DNA of 64,000 nt from a virus: the IMG/VR virus record IMGVR_UViG_3300031703_000001, positions 43,391-107,390 of that record, one strand, 5' to 3'. The position numbers and the translations under genes were made by a program. A model generated the notes under the pieces. It was not told the origin of the DNA and did no database searches. It saw nothing but the letters and a program-made list of their open reading frames with translations. Position 1 is the first letter of the stretch, and every line of letters starts with the position of its first letter. Shown one piece after another: positions 36,901-44,811 of the stretch.

Positions 36901-39025
36901 TTAATACTGTAAATATTTGTTGGAATTTTGCAAAGTCAGTTGCATCAATAAATCCAAATTGATCTCCAGCATAAGCAGATTTTGCTTTTTCACCTGCTGC
37001 TTCTTTTTGTGCTAAGAAGTTTAATTTATGAGGATCAAACATTGAGTTTGGATCTTCAGCTTGTTTGTTCCATGTTTCATTATAAGCTAATACAACTTTG
37101 GCAACTAAATCATCTCTATTAGTTTTGTATTCAGCCCATGCTTCATTCTGCTTCTTAGAACCAACACCAACACCTGCTTCATTTAAACCAAACTTATATA
37201 CAGAAGGTATTCCCTGAAAGAATAGCTTTTGTGGACCGGATACTACACCACCCATTAAAAATCCAGACATGAATGTCTCAAATCCTTGAGCAGTAAACTG
37301 TGAACTAACAGCAGAAGATATTGAAGCTCTTTGCAATTCTATACCTCCTGATAATGGATCTTTGAATACAGCATCATAGTAATGATTTGTTCCATGTGAT
37401 ATAGCCTCTTGAGATATCTCTTGAATTCCTTCTGCAAAATTTGCTGAAAAGAATCTTGCACTTGCACCAAAAGCTGCTTTTGCATTACCCTTTACACCCA
37501 AACTCTTCATTCTTTTAAGACCACCTTTTATACCAGAACCTACATCTTCAAATACATCTCTGGCTAATTTACCATCTCCACCAAGAACTTTACTCCCTCT
37601 TACTATTCTTCTACCTATACCTTTAATATTATCGTTAGTCATTCTTGCAAATGACTTACTAAACCCACCAAATGCATTACCTAATACAATTTGATTACTT
37701 AAGAAAATCAAAGGTGCATTCATTGATAATGTACTGAAAGCTGCCCTACTTGCATTCTGTTCTATCTCTGCCATTTGTTCAGCAGTAACATTACCTCCGT
37801 TGTTTTTAGCAACTTGTGTTCTTATGTTTTCTGAAACTCTAGAATTATAAACCATTCCTGATTCAAGCTTAGACTCAGCTAATGCATAATTTAATGATCT
37901 AACATCTTTATAAAATCCACCAAACTTCTTAGCTCCTTTAGCCATATTACTCATATTCTGAACACCGTTCTGTGTAGATTTAAGAGCTTTAATTGCAGCA
38001 GTAGTTTCTGGAAAAAATATCTTACCAACAAATTTCTTACCGCTGTTAGCTGCATTAAAGAAATCTTTTGCTTTATCAACATTATTCATTTGCTTAAAAG
38101 CATTTCTTGTGTAGTTGGCCATTTTACCTATTCTACCCACAGCAAATGTATTTGCTACTGCATTACCAACTTTAGCAACATTTGTTGCAGTCTTAGCAGC
38201 TACAAGTGGAGTAGCACCTCCAAATGTCACAGCTTCTAAACCAAGTAATGCAACCTCTTCAAGAGCAACACTTGTAATAACACCAACTGTATATGCTGAG
38301 TTTAACAAAAGATTATTTGCAAATTGTGTAGCACCACCTCTGGTAGAACTACCAATTCTCATGGCATCCTCCATTTCAGTAGCTGAAGCCAAATCAGGAC
38401 TCATTGCATTACCTGTAAATAAATCACCTATTGATCTATAACCTCCCATGAAACCTGTACCTAATAAACCAGTAAATTGACCCCACATTCTTGTACGGTC
38501 ATCTCCTGCAGTAGAGTTATCATTATAAAATTGGTCACTATTTGCATATGGTGAGAACCCTAGATCAGCATATTTAGGATGCTCATAAAAATGCTCAAAG
38601 TTTGATTTTCTAATGTTTGAAACTACAGGTGCAATTTTAACATCAGCACCTTTCTTTGGCACATTGTATTGTTGTTTATTCTGATTTAGCGTTTGTCTTA
38701 AAGCATTAACGGCTGCATCTGGAGTTAATCCTTCCTCCATAGGAGTTTGTTGTGCCAAAGGATCAAATGTTGATGCTGCAATTGTTGGTCTAGCCACACC
38801 TAGATTAGCCATAGCAGTAGGACTATACTTATCCACATCTGCTTTAAAAGCATCAAGATGCTGCATTTGGGCAACATCTGCAGTATCTATATAAGCATCA
38901 TATTCAGGAGTGTTAAACATTTCCTCAATAGGTATGTAGGGTAAATCCTTAGCAATAACTGCAGTGGGCACCTCACTATTTTTAATAGTTTGATCTAAAC
39001 TTGTATTTTGTGCTTGCTCTTCCAT
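24959..39025 (-). CDS. Giant virion RNA polymerase / zincin polyprotein, 4688 aa
   Basis: One uninterrupted 14-kb gene. The best evidence for function is D3575-F-D-I-D3579 preceded about 40 residues earlier by R3536-I-P-S, the arrangement of the catalytic double-psi barrel (R-x-P-T...D-F-D-G-D) of multisubunit RNA polymerase beta' and of crAss-like single-chain polymerases. A second conserved stretch with K3261 and D-P-T-Q-I about 310 residues upstream fits the other barrel. Other visible parts: a disordered N-terminus, Ala/Val-rich hydrophobic helices around residues 228-295, a zincin-type H2079-E-A-F-H2083 with E/D-rich E-E-Y-L-A-D-E-F 60 residues later, and a second H-E-Q-D-H at 4433-4437. 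It is roughly twice the length of the studied crAss-like virion polymerase, so fusion with neighbouring cargo proteins is likely. Self-processing by the zincin is inference. Confidence 0.85.
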   Translation of the reverse strand: MEEQAQNTSLDQTIKNSEVPTAVIAKDLPYIPIEEMFNTPEYDAYIDTADVAQMQHLDAFKADVDKYSPTAMANLGVARPTIAASTFDPLAQQTPMEEGLTPDAAVNALRQTLNQNKQQYNVPKKGADVKIAPVVSNIRKSNFEHFYEHPKYADLGFSPYANSDQFYNDNSTAGDDRTRMWGQFTGLLGTGFMGGYRSIGDLFTGNAMSPDLASATEMEDAMRIGSSTRGGATQFANNLLLNSAYTVGVITSVALEEVALLGLEAVTFGGATPLVAAKTATNVAKVGNAVANTFAVGRIGKMANYTRNAFKQMNNVDKAKDFFNAANSGKKFVGKIFFPETTAAIKALKSTQNGVQNMSNMAKGAKKFGGFYKDVRSLNYALAESKLESGMVYNSRVSENIRTQVAKNNGGNVTAEQMAEIEQNASRAAFSTLSMNAPLIFLSNQIVLGNAFGGFSKSFARMTNDNIKGIGRRIVRGSKVLGGDGKLARDVFEDVGSGIKGGLKRMKSLGVKGNAKAAFGASARFFSANFAEGIQEISQEAISHGTNHYYDAVFKDPLSGGIELQRASISSAVSSQFTAQGFETFMSGFLMGGVVSGPQKLFFQGIPSVYKFGLNEAGVGVGSKKQNEAWAEYKTNRDDLVAKVVLAYNETWNKQAEDPNSMFDPHKLNFLAQKEAAGEKAKSAYAGDQFGFIDATDFAKFQQIFTVLSTGGARAFESQLGDYLKLSDEDLATAFPSDKKDIKSGKLRERFQSMITQISKTEDVFNKTKDKFENPYDASQYTKGSREYQAEAIKQYSYEHVRYLYMFTKDGFDRAVERSNGIYQALASEPMFEKMAASDLTVLLDPDSVINELEILASEVKTLAFDKEVNKKVIAEKEEKIAKLKAVQKVLTDPKNLSDKGIYDRRKIGALKAVFKDYVKFLANSNDSFVDEEVINDVLKKMVDYKALKGRAKVYDKTIELLANPEKFDEVLQRQYKIHDAAFNNIEKDYKEVIENYLKTQEMNELLNQIANIEGYEVIPDPDQAKFFLATGDIRFLTRFYIAEIGEVTAQSMPALHEVIENLKATYAGIQADKADAAKAETESEVSQKNRNEVSDILKGMEGVDENLMPSRTKKYDELLTKVYEKYASNQANLGNVPLKFVEWLKTDDAENFRNAYNALRNIWVANDKLINPNKPLTEEEILNDNKFINWLLSTEGMENDMVNEILEKLNVDITDVTGQVENMGEEDAPFQGSSTLTLIKAGKTFSIVSEETVNAGEEGGSVTKYIIKDNTTKEDVDLEILEKFTDKFNLFDTIQEARELFVKMEEGFGGNESFVFEELTLKHGSLVYSVASEGKPSVEYVVLSKAKSINEGKSLALIPSDKMGLNYKERGAFIVSVPEGGFEGFYTLQDMQVGLKTLGPNVSRLNVSEPITPYPLQNFDSDNSYQEGQDRYNAILSVLTPEEASSLELIIMLDQNPNKDTGNYKYKQEESNPYIKTIRSKYQIGIKAGNPSVQKKIDDILAARKIPAAKNSNGIFAFINVDGFAFQDVNGKEINPANFTEEQMDNLFRTPEHLKGLQTPAELLAEAQHNFAANKVLVNTLDALMADVADGEKVTIPISELTNGISFDMQLGLTGWDNESTRALNDLEHKNVDNNGNYLIFKMYTLNGVRTQTAVTNLEGDKREALIEKVLADLTKQGLYDEQTGGELRNGTIDPKTGVKRNDAYKAIVLLPNGTYSLVNLKAKVLVKSELDSIFVSFITQAQEVIANKKEIFGDQKDNKANIDENAKATIALREFSAEMADNKFYISTIAGHDISMQVSAWGKIELQLSKGKERLATIRLDKATILNKDLSVDAKMKVLIDLFNGSVEAQEAGVELKAGNFRRSFSKDAPIETMLEDTETNVIYEVAHPGTITLSADSSSIQAAGDASTTTTGVITPSETFKDAEGNPIPKGPELIVESAPELSVTDSPLAVVKEEIKVLKAKLQEGKKGKEKRAVLTASDEYQALLKKRNDLHGAANKILASMSSEAVEDINVFMNWANDNLPQSISIQDIALLGNNLKAGGVRVGAFVIDLKAIAGGETVKGTLYTGAKSPFRYHEAFHSVFRMLLNDVEIKKYLSIARKEARAKLRAEGKNFNTELELFRRSADTYTNMSKARLEQEYYEEYLADEFEKFKTNPKNSNTSSEVKSLFTKILDWIKSVFSSTDVVLQDLFENINNGKYKNAEVVSNQFTSQFGITLEANALIPYEVIQEVTEVKDAQDKTVKKLREGSLYLDSDIANPMIASMAAMYLQRVSKNTDTTILRSEMLEGIMDDFYVLYDPTEDNNLNKSPKQIELLEQASLAIDEYSDIIKTQVYAYLNVIDSQVAEEEYNAEFFEDTVGLRGIDSWSTDASMIGGVNSTPKEIRAYIATTTIAETDFFGNTELTEGERLIVPVNFSEVYNGLLKSVKNIENPRTMLQNMYFFGLQNAETGAVVSRLLADIGITTKSLLLNTALPLDLKNPQLLQAFTKAFENFRVDYLFTQRDNAGNVLWYSAAQRDDVNSQMDMWSQAWTQASKKLKSDATTRVKLEKLLEKFQAALKSETEYYSNAKLAADSKNYAEKIFEYAGVKLSPQFIQYSIVKNKKKLNMHHQALLNANAQEAAITSDDIGYMKELIQTQSDIFSEGETGMNSRLKKLAVQNAPFDESIGLSVFKNAEGNLVYAHQKPTYHLKQIQKLNDVAQLEILKEKYPYLKNNHLLNNAAFIQMSVENRQKILRVAGAAVGQINETEADINDNISGISSRSTYGNFSPQEFALSLINSYASLVNTKTGRVDFVEVTDESTGKKVKVALTPSLLRVLESSNTGDMAYMPVIQAVKFLKGNSGESVLTDETLNIFTTSIETEFNRIRREVNEETKTKRNVLGFNEETFDKETGDVILGRAYKLHNSSLLLNEDVKKQLEEIANRDDTSFKDALTEINLTVDQFKKQLNEILDAQFEAFSNELTALNIDTDISNSIKLGLDNKGLFAESSRLLNLSTDKTHNLKQIFFNDWVNTKSINEILLGDQAITLKNGVDAIKRAKAQNAATISAYSAVTAPKLGVMHTTDKILANVFEEPIGTSSLTGQDIDKADAILYYTLKGLRYSEFGFGTLTPMQAELITRLEAGEEITDEEIFGSNGFVANGAMVNSRKLVYADGRTFIKMSAFPLIPQLTSNRVVSEDGKVTWVAKENRVELHNLRMKLEKQEAESDVIAIAAPLTAYKMLKQDVTSLSEFDNESGFIQEATELSARNLGLQVANPSNKMEIVDPTQIKNIVTSEQNDSEFVAALGMTVGQIRKAYNLATSRRVELKYKNKRNLIFNFDSSMSELEISKKTGKLTPDLMAFLKYAVNGLKASQSSSQLLEFFSTKNGEQQFDLNNPITINNFESLFLGYLSKGTLSEKLPGHALALVSDFGNSVYRRVFSFDQNGIPERSEVIREKNWENKAGKNSHTSNSIVEHTDQDGNGDKSWKGITVPKEGVVILDRLRTNVKEFDSKGKETGEKHTEMLMPAHYAEVMKYIENTNEPIPAVIAKMFAIRIPSQDNHSTINAKMVDFLPAVYGSVGMFAQELVEVSGADFDIDKVYTQIKEWYMKDEKFVEYGKATNAKDAHADYLNYVQSKVNKKGSTYNEALMLYKEDKQEIREDNPAALIFADSMTDKEYSKWANTIIALEMLGLPISVKQYSEYKAKNGEPYEAPLNNELLDLKYALMGNDSVTNEIDGKPAISYTPASLDILYSLWAEFSDSSEESATRSNYLVERSREDNIDVDNILGKIKSFKANKGAAIGAIVSPNQALSLLTEYGITLKADGPAIMLNGIKFDTFKHLREQLGDGKLGDRKQDIISSLITMATDNAKERLVAKLGLNKEALALVGNLTALGVPIRTSLLLINNPEIQSIYEQAINKKEKMDPGVESLLKDKVAELNDKINNDNKDKEAKSIELVDVTDALLRKSLDNEISDVEQLSILVTFSEATRVKKFTSNMRSISDLTNGLGKDITTVNYKREQMDQLFAKEAIMDLAPIYKSDTWQSKYLEIFDQIYDDLLPATFLSASPQFTSIMADVMDNMDVNKQEFTSETESKIARDLLSYITIKAYQHNVGNGTTGSIANLNNNFIYPSDQNSVIDLIERLRETEVGKDNFFLDVFAVANSASEKSNNTGLNLVQSNTFRSLNGQQKIDLQTSFAKIYGTLETKDDALSIINYMMVKDGLQMAYGTLLDAISPFTMTAYLDHIATANEALRNASDEKMMSTFGLTMSEMKDEFINGYLASNINNSLITTLYQTDGAFSKKTKGVTVKSGVLTAVYEKNPTSKGKRYIRVKNTSTEGYDSYKTYARDDVGTSESQSVKGAYRMPAYKVNKKLKNSDGSKRFASTDGVTITINPVTNTQELFDYMEGKEGGVSSLQKALVLKELNKQGYSLAKVKSILSTNKLANTFLVLHEQDHINNKDKDVYWNKGRDLLTPDKVAIEVRATIKALEQISGQMLSDSLNKTTEEVGVYNEIETYGSNQQNGIGFMFGERPTYVEVRKSVKELHNDPISDNFQTQSFDVQEAQLEQDLARAEYIDIVDGTPSEGGTKVDVTLAETETVVATPKEFQEGDVAEDALRDASELAASLMQMDLEFDANAAELNPQLIIFWDEVIDQDSEKKAKFAKNGMRTYSLMLEFFNKESKKGMYPATADKTSEEVFMEEIKCIL

Positions 39026-39056
39026 CTATTGGTAACTTAATTTATGTTGTTGATTA

Positions 39057-42000
39057 TTACTTCTTTCCATTCACAGCCTTATCTTTTGATTTGGCTAAGT
39101 CAGATGCTAGTGCTTTTTGTCTAAAGAATTCTTTTATAGCATTTTCTGAATTATTTAATTCTGAAAAGTCATTCCCTTTAATTCTATAAGTAGTAGGTTG
39201 CCAAGCTGATGTAGTATAACCACCACCTTTTCCATCTACAGATGGCTGGTATGTTCTATACTGGTAATTCATTACATATTCATTATTGCTTATTTTAGAA
39301 TAACTATATGATCCAATACCATCACCTGCTTTATTATTTTCTTTATTAGTATAAACCCCTTTTGGTGATGACATAATTTTAGAAACAATTGGACTTCCCC
39401 AATTTGTACCTGTATTTATACTACGCGGATTCACATCCTCAGACTGATCAAATAAGATTGTAACACCTTTCATTAGTTCGGCTTTTGTAAATGGATAACC
39501 ACCATAATTAGCATCTCCTTTACCACCTTTCATTTTTGAATTCACATACTCTTCTGTAGGTGTCCAAGTATATCCAGCAGTAGTTTTTGTTCCATCTTCA
39601 GGATCTCCAAGTACAGGTGAATACGTCCAAGTACCTCTAGGACTTCCTGGTAAAGAGTTTGTTGATTTTGGATTACCCAACATAGAACGTGTATCCTGCA
39701 TTGTTTCATTCATAAACTGAGCAACTTTTGGATTTTCTGACATATCAGAACCTTCAGCATATGTCCCTGTGAACATTGTTGGTGTTATTCCTTTTGCGTT
39801 TAATGCAGCCATTTGATTTGCATATTGCATCATTATAACAGCACCTTGACCTTCAGGAACTTTAGGATCAAAGCTTCCTTGGTAAGTCACACCTGATTCT
39901 AAATCTTGTAGTGAACCTGACTTCCCATTTAACATACCGTCAAAGGTAGCTGTAGGAATTCCTTTTTCACCTTCAGTTATAGCACCTGTAAGACCACCAT
40001 TTAATTTTTCATAAAGTGCCTTATATACTTGAGCCGTCTCATCTCTAAAAGCTCTTTCATCAAGAACCCATTTTTTTTCTGTTCTTTGTTTAGTAACATT
40101 ACCATCCATTGTTCTTACTGTATATGTAGATCCTACAGGAACATCTTCCCAGTGCATATAATCTTCATTTGATGTACCTGTATCATCTGCCCATACTTGG
40201 TCATGATTGGTCATTTGCTTAGCCTTAAGTTTTGCAAGAGCTGCAGCATAGTATTCATCTTTGTCCATAACTCTTTGACCACCTGAAGGAAGATCCATCA
40301 TTAATCCAGGCATACCTTTCTTCATCATGGCATCAACATGTTTGTCACTTGATCTTACAAGTGCTTCTGTAGTTTTTGAAGCATCTTCATAAACCTTAAG
40401 TGTTGCTTCATATGTTCTATCTGCAATATCTTGATTGACACCAATACCAATCATATCATTTACCAGACTTACAAAATCCGGGTGGCTAACTAAATTTGGA
40501 TTAGTAGATTTCATTATAAGGTCTCCTGTTTCAGGATCTCTTGCTGTTATAATTGACTTATGATCATTGAAAATACTATTGATTCCTTTTGCATGAACAT
40601 AACCTTCAGTTCCTTCCTTTTTTTCAGAAAGTTTACTTCTTATTTCACTAAGTGTACCAGTAAAATCACCTTCTTCAGCTTTAATAGTCCATGTATCAGT
40701 AAACTCACCTCCACCTAAATTGTTTCCTCTAGGGTTTTGAACTCTCAATGCTGTTAAAATACTTTCAATTTTATATGATTGTAATTTATTATTTCTATCA
40801 GCATATTGATTTTCACTTAACACAGGTACATCTGTGTTTGGATCTATATTGCCATCTTCATCTGTTGCAAACTGATTAGTTCCTGCTCCACCAATGGAAT
40901 GATTATTTGCATCTAAGGCATTCATCATTGCTCTTGCAGCAGTCATTGTTTCACCTTTTAATTCTGCAAGTTCTATATCATCTTTTTTCTTTTGAGCTTG
41001 AAGATCAAATGCTAAACTTCTTCTATTGGTTGCATTGGCACTTATCTTGGCCATGTCCATTTTAAATTGTTTCTGTTGTTTTGCATATGGATTAACTCTC
41101 ATTGTAGATTCCATATCTCTCATACTATAACTCTGTGCTGCAGCAACCATGTCAGCATCCATGTTGGTCATCATTAATAATTGATAAGCCCTATTTAATG
41201 TAGACTCTAAATCAGTAGAAGGTGTAGCAATAACTTTTGCAACCTCCATTTGATTTTCCATTGCAAGTTTAGTAGCTTCATAAGCACTTAACTGCTCTTT
41301 CATTAATTTATCTTCATCAGAATCAGGAATAACTCCTGTTTCTTTCTTATAGTTCTCCCATCTTACATTAGTTTCCTTCTGTATTATTAATTTTTTCTCT
41401 CCTTTAGCAAGTCTTGATTTATTATTTGCTTCAATATTACCAATAGTTGTTTGAGCCCAAGCTTCTTGACCTTCAGCCACAGTGGTAAAGTCACCACCCT
41501 GCATTCCTGCAGCAGCAAAATCTCTACCAGCTACATAGGCTTGTGTTTGATAAGCTTGTAAAACTCTTCCATCAGAAGATAAACGCTTTCTTATAATTTG
41601 TAAAGCAGGCCCAACTACAGGCTCACCATTTTGTTGAGTAACAATCCAGTCAGTATTAGCAGAACCATCAGGATTTACACCAAAATGATCTATCTTTATT
41701 TTCAAAGGTGGTTTCATACCACCTAATATTTCTTCTGATAATTTAAACATATCAGCTTTAGGAACATACTTGTATAAAGGTGCAGCTATTGCTGAATCAG
41801 CATCCATACCTATAAAGTCATCCATTCTATATTGTAAAGAAGTAACACCATCTCTCCAGTACTGACCATTTACAGCTGAATCAGGAGATGCCAACAAACG
41901 TTGTGCATGACTCATTTCTTTTCTATAGTTTGCAGTCTTAACCATATCCTTAACAATCAACTTATCTTCAAAGAATGGTGCAAAAACAGCCTTAGCTGAT

Positions 42001-42269
42001 TGAGCATTTTGAGCTAAAGATAAATCCATACCTGAGATCTTCTCTAAAGAAGGTGCTAAGTTATTGACATATTGCTCTCTTTGTTCATTGGTATCTGTTC
42101 TTGATAAGTCCGCGAATACAACCTTGTTGTAAACGTCATTGGTTGCCTGCCAATTTGTATTATATTTATCTTGCCTAACATCAAGTACAGCAGACAAAAA
42201 CTTATAGTCTGGTGTAAACGGTTTGATATCCGGTAAATATGTTTCTGATCCTGGTACGTATGTTGCCAT
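39057..42269 (-). CDS. crAss-like internal virion (cargo-type) protein, 1070 aa
   Basis: The N-terminus (G-S-E-T-Y-L-P-D-I-K-P-F-T-P-D-Y, then R-Q-x-x-Y-N-T-N) resembles a protein that recurs next to giant virion proteins in crAss-like and related Bacteroidota phages, as far as I recall. The rest is polar, partly helical (Q-K-K-K-D-D-I-E-L-A-E-L-K around 405-430) and ends in a Thr/Tyr/Gly-rich region and a basic tail. No enzyme motif is visible. It lies 31 bases upstream of the polymerase gene in the same transcript direction. A role as packaged internal protein is inferred from position and size. Confidence 0.65.
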   Translation of the reverse strand: MATYVPGSETYLPDIKPFTPDYKFLSAVLDVRQDKYNTNWQATNDVYNKVVFADLSRTDTNEQREQYVNNLAPSLEKISGMDLSLAQNAQSAKAVFAPFFEDKLIVKDMVKTANYRKEMSHAQRLLASPDSAVNGQYWRDGVTSLQYRMDDFIGMDADSAIAAPLYKYVPKADMFKLSEEILGGMKPPLKIKIDHFGVNPDGSANTDWIVTQQNGEPVVGPALQIIRKRLSSDGRVLQAYQTQAYVAGRDFAAAGMQGGDFTTVAEGQEAWAQTTIGNIEANNKSRLAKGEKKLIIQKETNVRWENYKKETGVIPDSDEDKLMKEQLSAYEATKLAMENQMEVAKVIATPSTDLESTLNRAYQLLMMTNMDADMVAAAQSYSMRDMESTMRVNPYAKQQKQFKMDMAKISANATNRRSLAFDLQAQKKKDDIELAELKGETMTAARAMMNALDANNHSIGGAGTNQFATDEDGNIDPNTDVPVLSENQYADRNNKLQSYKIESILTALRVQNPRGNNLGGGEFTDTWTIKAEEGDFTGTLSEIRSKLSEKKEGTEGYVHAKGINSIFNDHKSIITARDPETGDLIMKSTNPNLVSHPDFVSLVNDMIGIGVNQDIADRTYEATLKVYEDASKTTEALVRSSDKHVDAMMKKGMPGLMMDLPSGGQRVMDKDEYYAAALAKLKAKQMTNHDQVWADDTGTSNEDYMHWEDVPVGSTYTVRTMDGNVTKQRTEKKWVLDERAFRDETAQVYKALYEKLNGGLTGAITEGEKGIPTATFDGMLNGKSGSLQDLESGVTYQGSFDPKVPEGQGAVIMMQYANQMAALNAKGITPTMFTGTYAEGSDMSENPKVAQFMNETMQDTRSMLGNPKSTNSLPGSPRGTWTYSPVLGDPEDGTKTTAGYTWTPTEEYVNSKMKGGKGDANYGGYPFTKAELMKGVTILFDQSEDVNPRSINTGTNWGSPIVSKIMSSPKGVYTNKENNKAGDGIGSYSYSKISNNEYVMNYQYRTYQPSVDGKGGGYTTSAWQPTTYRIKGNDFSELNNSENAIKEFFRQKALASDLAKSKDKAVNGKK

Positions 42270-42328
42270 AATGTAAAATTACTAAAATTTATTAAGTTTA
42301 ACTAGTTATATGTTAACACTTTTGAAGT

Positions 42329-44809
42329 TTAACCTCCCATTTTTCCTGTATAGAATGGAACCACCATCCTTTTTATTTCTTTTCCTTTTGCTGCACCTGT
42401 TGGGTAACCTAGAGAAGCCTGCCTTGCAGCTAATTCTTCTTGACCTTGATTTCCATATGCACGTTGTGCAGAAGGCATCTGTCTATATTTTAAAAACATA
42501 TCCATATCCTTTGCAGTACCGCTAGGATTTTCTCTTCTATATTCAGACATTGCTTTATATAAAGCTTGATCTCTTGATTCTTGAGTTTCAGGAGCACCTA
42601 CTTTTTCAAAGGCTTTGGCATTTGTAAATCCTATTGGACCTCCCGTTGTAGGATCAATTGCAAAGTTATCAAAAGTACTATTCAAGTTATATGTATTAGC
42701 TCTATTAGTTAATGCAGCATTTTGTAATTTAACGTTTTCACCAACCTTCCAGTTTTTGAAGTTATCATGTTTTTGCAAAACATTTTGAGTATCATCATAA
42801 ACCTTTGTTTGCCTTCTTGCATTTTCAGTATTTGCTCTATCAGTATACTGCGCTTGTAGTGCACCATACTGGTTAGCTATACCAACATTATTAGTATTAA
42901 CTCTATTAATTGCTTTGGCATTTGCATCCATTGCTTGACCTTGTATTTGTGAATTTGCCACGGCTTGAGGTCCACCAACTGCTCCTAAAGCATTAGCCAC
43001 AGTACTTGCAGATGCATTGTTGGAATTAACAGCAGATCTCCAATCATCAAATGTAGGCGCTAACTGAACTGTCTCAGCTGTAGGTGCCCATGGTAAATAT
43101 AAATTATCATCTATCTGACTTAGAGCAGCCAAGTTGTTTTGATCTTGTAACCAAAATTCCATATCAGGCTGAACATACGCATCAGGATCTTTAACTCCTA
43201 TATCAGGTCTACTTGGTTCTTCACCATATACAGCTTCATCAGAAAAAGAGTTGCTCTTGGTAAGCTTAGGTGCATTAAAAGTATGTAAACCATATTTACC
43301 ATCATAACCCGTTCCTTCAGTACCTTTTTCTGTAAACCATGGTTCATAAGGAACTCCTGCTGCTAAAGCATCCGCTTTTCTTTCTACTTCTATATTTTTT
43401 TGAAAGGCTCTAGTTTGTTCTTTAGGCATGTCCCAACTCCAAGTTTTACCTGAATCTGCCTCATACTTTTTCATAGCAGATCCCCATCTTCTTTCTAAAT
43501 CTAATCTTGCTTCTGGAGTTTGTATATCATTTGAACCATAAGTACCTGTTCCTGTAGAGTTTTGAAATGTAGGTCTATTTACATCAGCTCCTGAATACAT
43601 TCCATTATCATTAAAGTATTCAGCATTTTCTCCAAACGCTTTATCTTGACCTTCAATAGCTTCATTATAAATTGGTCTTGAACCTTTACCTTTTAAATCT
43701 CCAGCTTGACTTCTGTCTACTTGATTATTTGATGTATTTGGTTTAGAGTTTATAGATGCTTTTGTTTTCCCATTAGGTAACGTTGTATATGTTATTGTAG
43801 CACCTTTCTTTAATTCAGGAAGCCATTTAGCCCATTGTGCATCAGATACACCTGGATTTTCAAATTCAACCTCATCATCTGTAGAACCTGTATTACCAGT
43901 TCCTGTTTGAGCTTTCCTTAATGTTCTTTCACCACCAAACCTTGCTAGAATAGCACTGTCCATTTCAACACCTTGCTCAGGCATTTGTTGTTGTTGACCT
44001 TCAGGTATTTGACCTTGTTCAGGTTGTTCCATTTGAGCCATCATCTGTTGCATTTGTAACATTTGCTCTAATTGCTCTGGTGGCATTGCAGCCATTGCTT
44101 TCATTTGTGCTTCTTGCATAGTTATTTCTTCCATCTTTGCTGTAAATTCAATTGGGTCTATTCCTTGCTGAACCAAATAAGGATGGGCAGCCAAAGGTAC
44201 ACCTTCTTCAAATTTCTTTTTTGATTCTTGTGTAAATGCAACTTTAGAAAGATTCATCATATTCTTCTTCAACATTAATTCTGCTGTAGTAGCTTGAATC
44301 TTATCTGCATAAGGAGATTCTAAATGTGCATAGTAATCATTTAACTGATACTTCTTTGATAACTTAGCAGGTGTCATTTTCTTTTTGGAGTTAATTCCAA
44401 ATTCTGATAACTCATCACTAGTAAATTTCATTTTATCTGTATCAGAATAAATAAATGATTGTTCAGGTAAGAACATTGGAACTCCACCTTTAGAGTGTCT
44501 AGGCCCCTTAATGTCATATAAACCAAATGTACCATCATTAGTTAAATCTGTTAATACAGTTTCTCCACCTTCTGCTTCTATATTAGCATTGTCTTTAGGA
44601 ACACTTGATAGACTGTATCTTACACTCTTGCTATCAGCGTCATTAAAGTTATTATTGCTATAGAAGTCTTGTGGAGTTGTCACCAAACCATAATCAGCTT
44701 GATCACCAGTTTGTAGATCACCACCGTTCTTCATAAATTTGTCTTCAACAACTTTGCCGTCAACTAATTTAAATCCTTCTGGTAATTTATTTATTTTAAT
44801 TTTTGCCAT
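42329..44809 (-). CDS. Virion protein with Gln/Met-rich linker, 826 aa
   Basis: The N-terminal domain has a F-M-K-N-G-G-D-L segment (about 25-32) and R-H-S-K-G-G-V-P-M followed by P-E-Q-S-F-I-Y-S-D-T, a block I associate with Bacteroidota phage virion proteins. Residues about 230-280 are a low-complexity Gln/Met/Pro/Glu linker. Just after it comes F-G-G-E-R-T-L-R-K-A-Q-T-G, a motif shared with two other late proteins. The C-terminal half is Asn/Ala-rich and probably helical. The start is two bases after the stop of the 738-residue gene. Function unknown; probable internal or capsid-associated protein. Confidence 0.65.
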   Translation of the reverse strand: MAKIKINKLPEGFKLVDGKVVEDKFMKNGGDLQTGDQADYGLVTTPQDFYSNNNFNDADSKSVRYSLSSVPKDNANIEAEGGETVLTDLTNDGTFGLYDIKGPRHSKGGVPMFLPEQSFIYSDTDKMKFTSDELSEFGINSKKKMTPAKLSKKYQLNDYYAHLESPYADKIQATTAELMLKKNMMNLSKVAFTQESKKKFEEGVPLAAHPYLVQQGIDPIEFTAKMEEITMQEAQMKAMAAMPPEQLEQMLQMQQMMAQMEQPEQGQIPEGQQQQMPEQGVEMDSAILARFGGERTLRKAQTGTGNTGSTDDEVEFENPGVSDAQWAKWLPELKKGATITYTTLPNGKTKASINSKPNTSNNQVDRSQAGDLKGKGSRPIYNEAIEGQDKAFGENAEYFNDNGMYSGADVNRPTFQNSTGTGTYGSNDIQTPEARLDLERRWGSAMKKYEADSGKTWSWDMPKEQTRAFQKNIEVERKADALAAGVPYEPWFTEKGTEGTGYDGKYGLHTFNAPKLTKSNSFSDEAVYGEEPSRPDIGVKDPDAYVQPDMEFWLQDQNNLAALSQIDDNLYLPWAPTAETVQLAPTFDDWRSAVNSNNASASTVANALGAVGGPQAVANSQIQGQAMDANAKAINRVNTNNVGIANQYGALQAQYTDRANTENARRQTKVYDDTQNVLQKHDNFKNWKVGENVKLQNAALTNRANTYNLNSTFDNFAIDPTTGGPIGFTNAKAFEKVGAPETQESRDQALYKAMSEYRRENPSGTAKDMDMFLKYRQMPSAQRAYGNQGQEELAARQASLGYPTGAAKGKEIKRMVVPFYTGKMGG

Positions 44810-44811
44810 GA

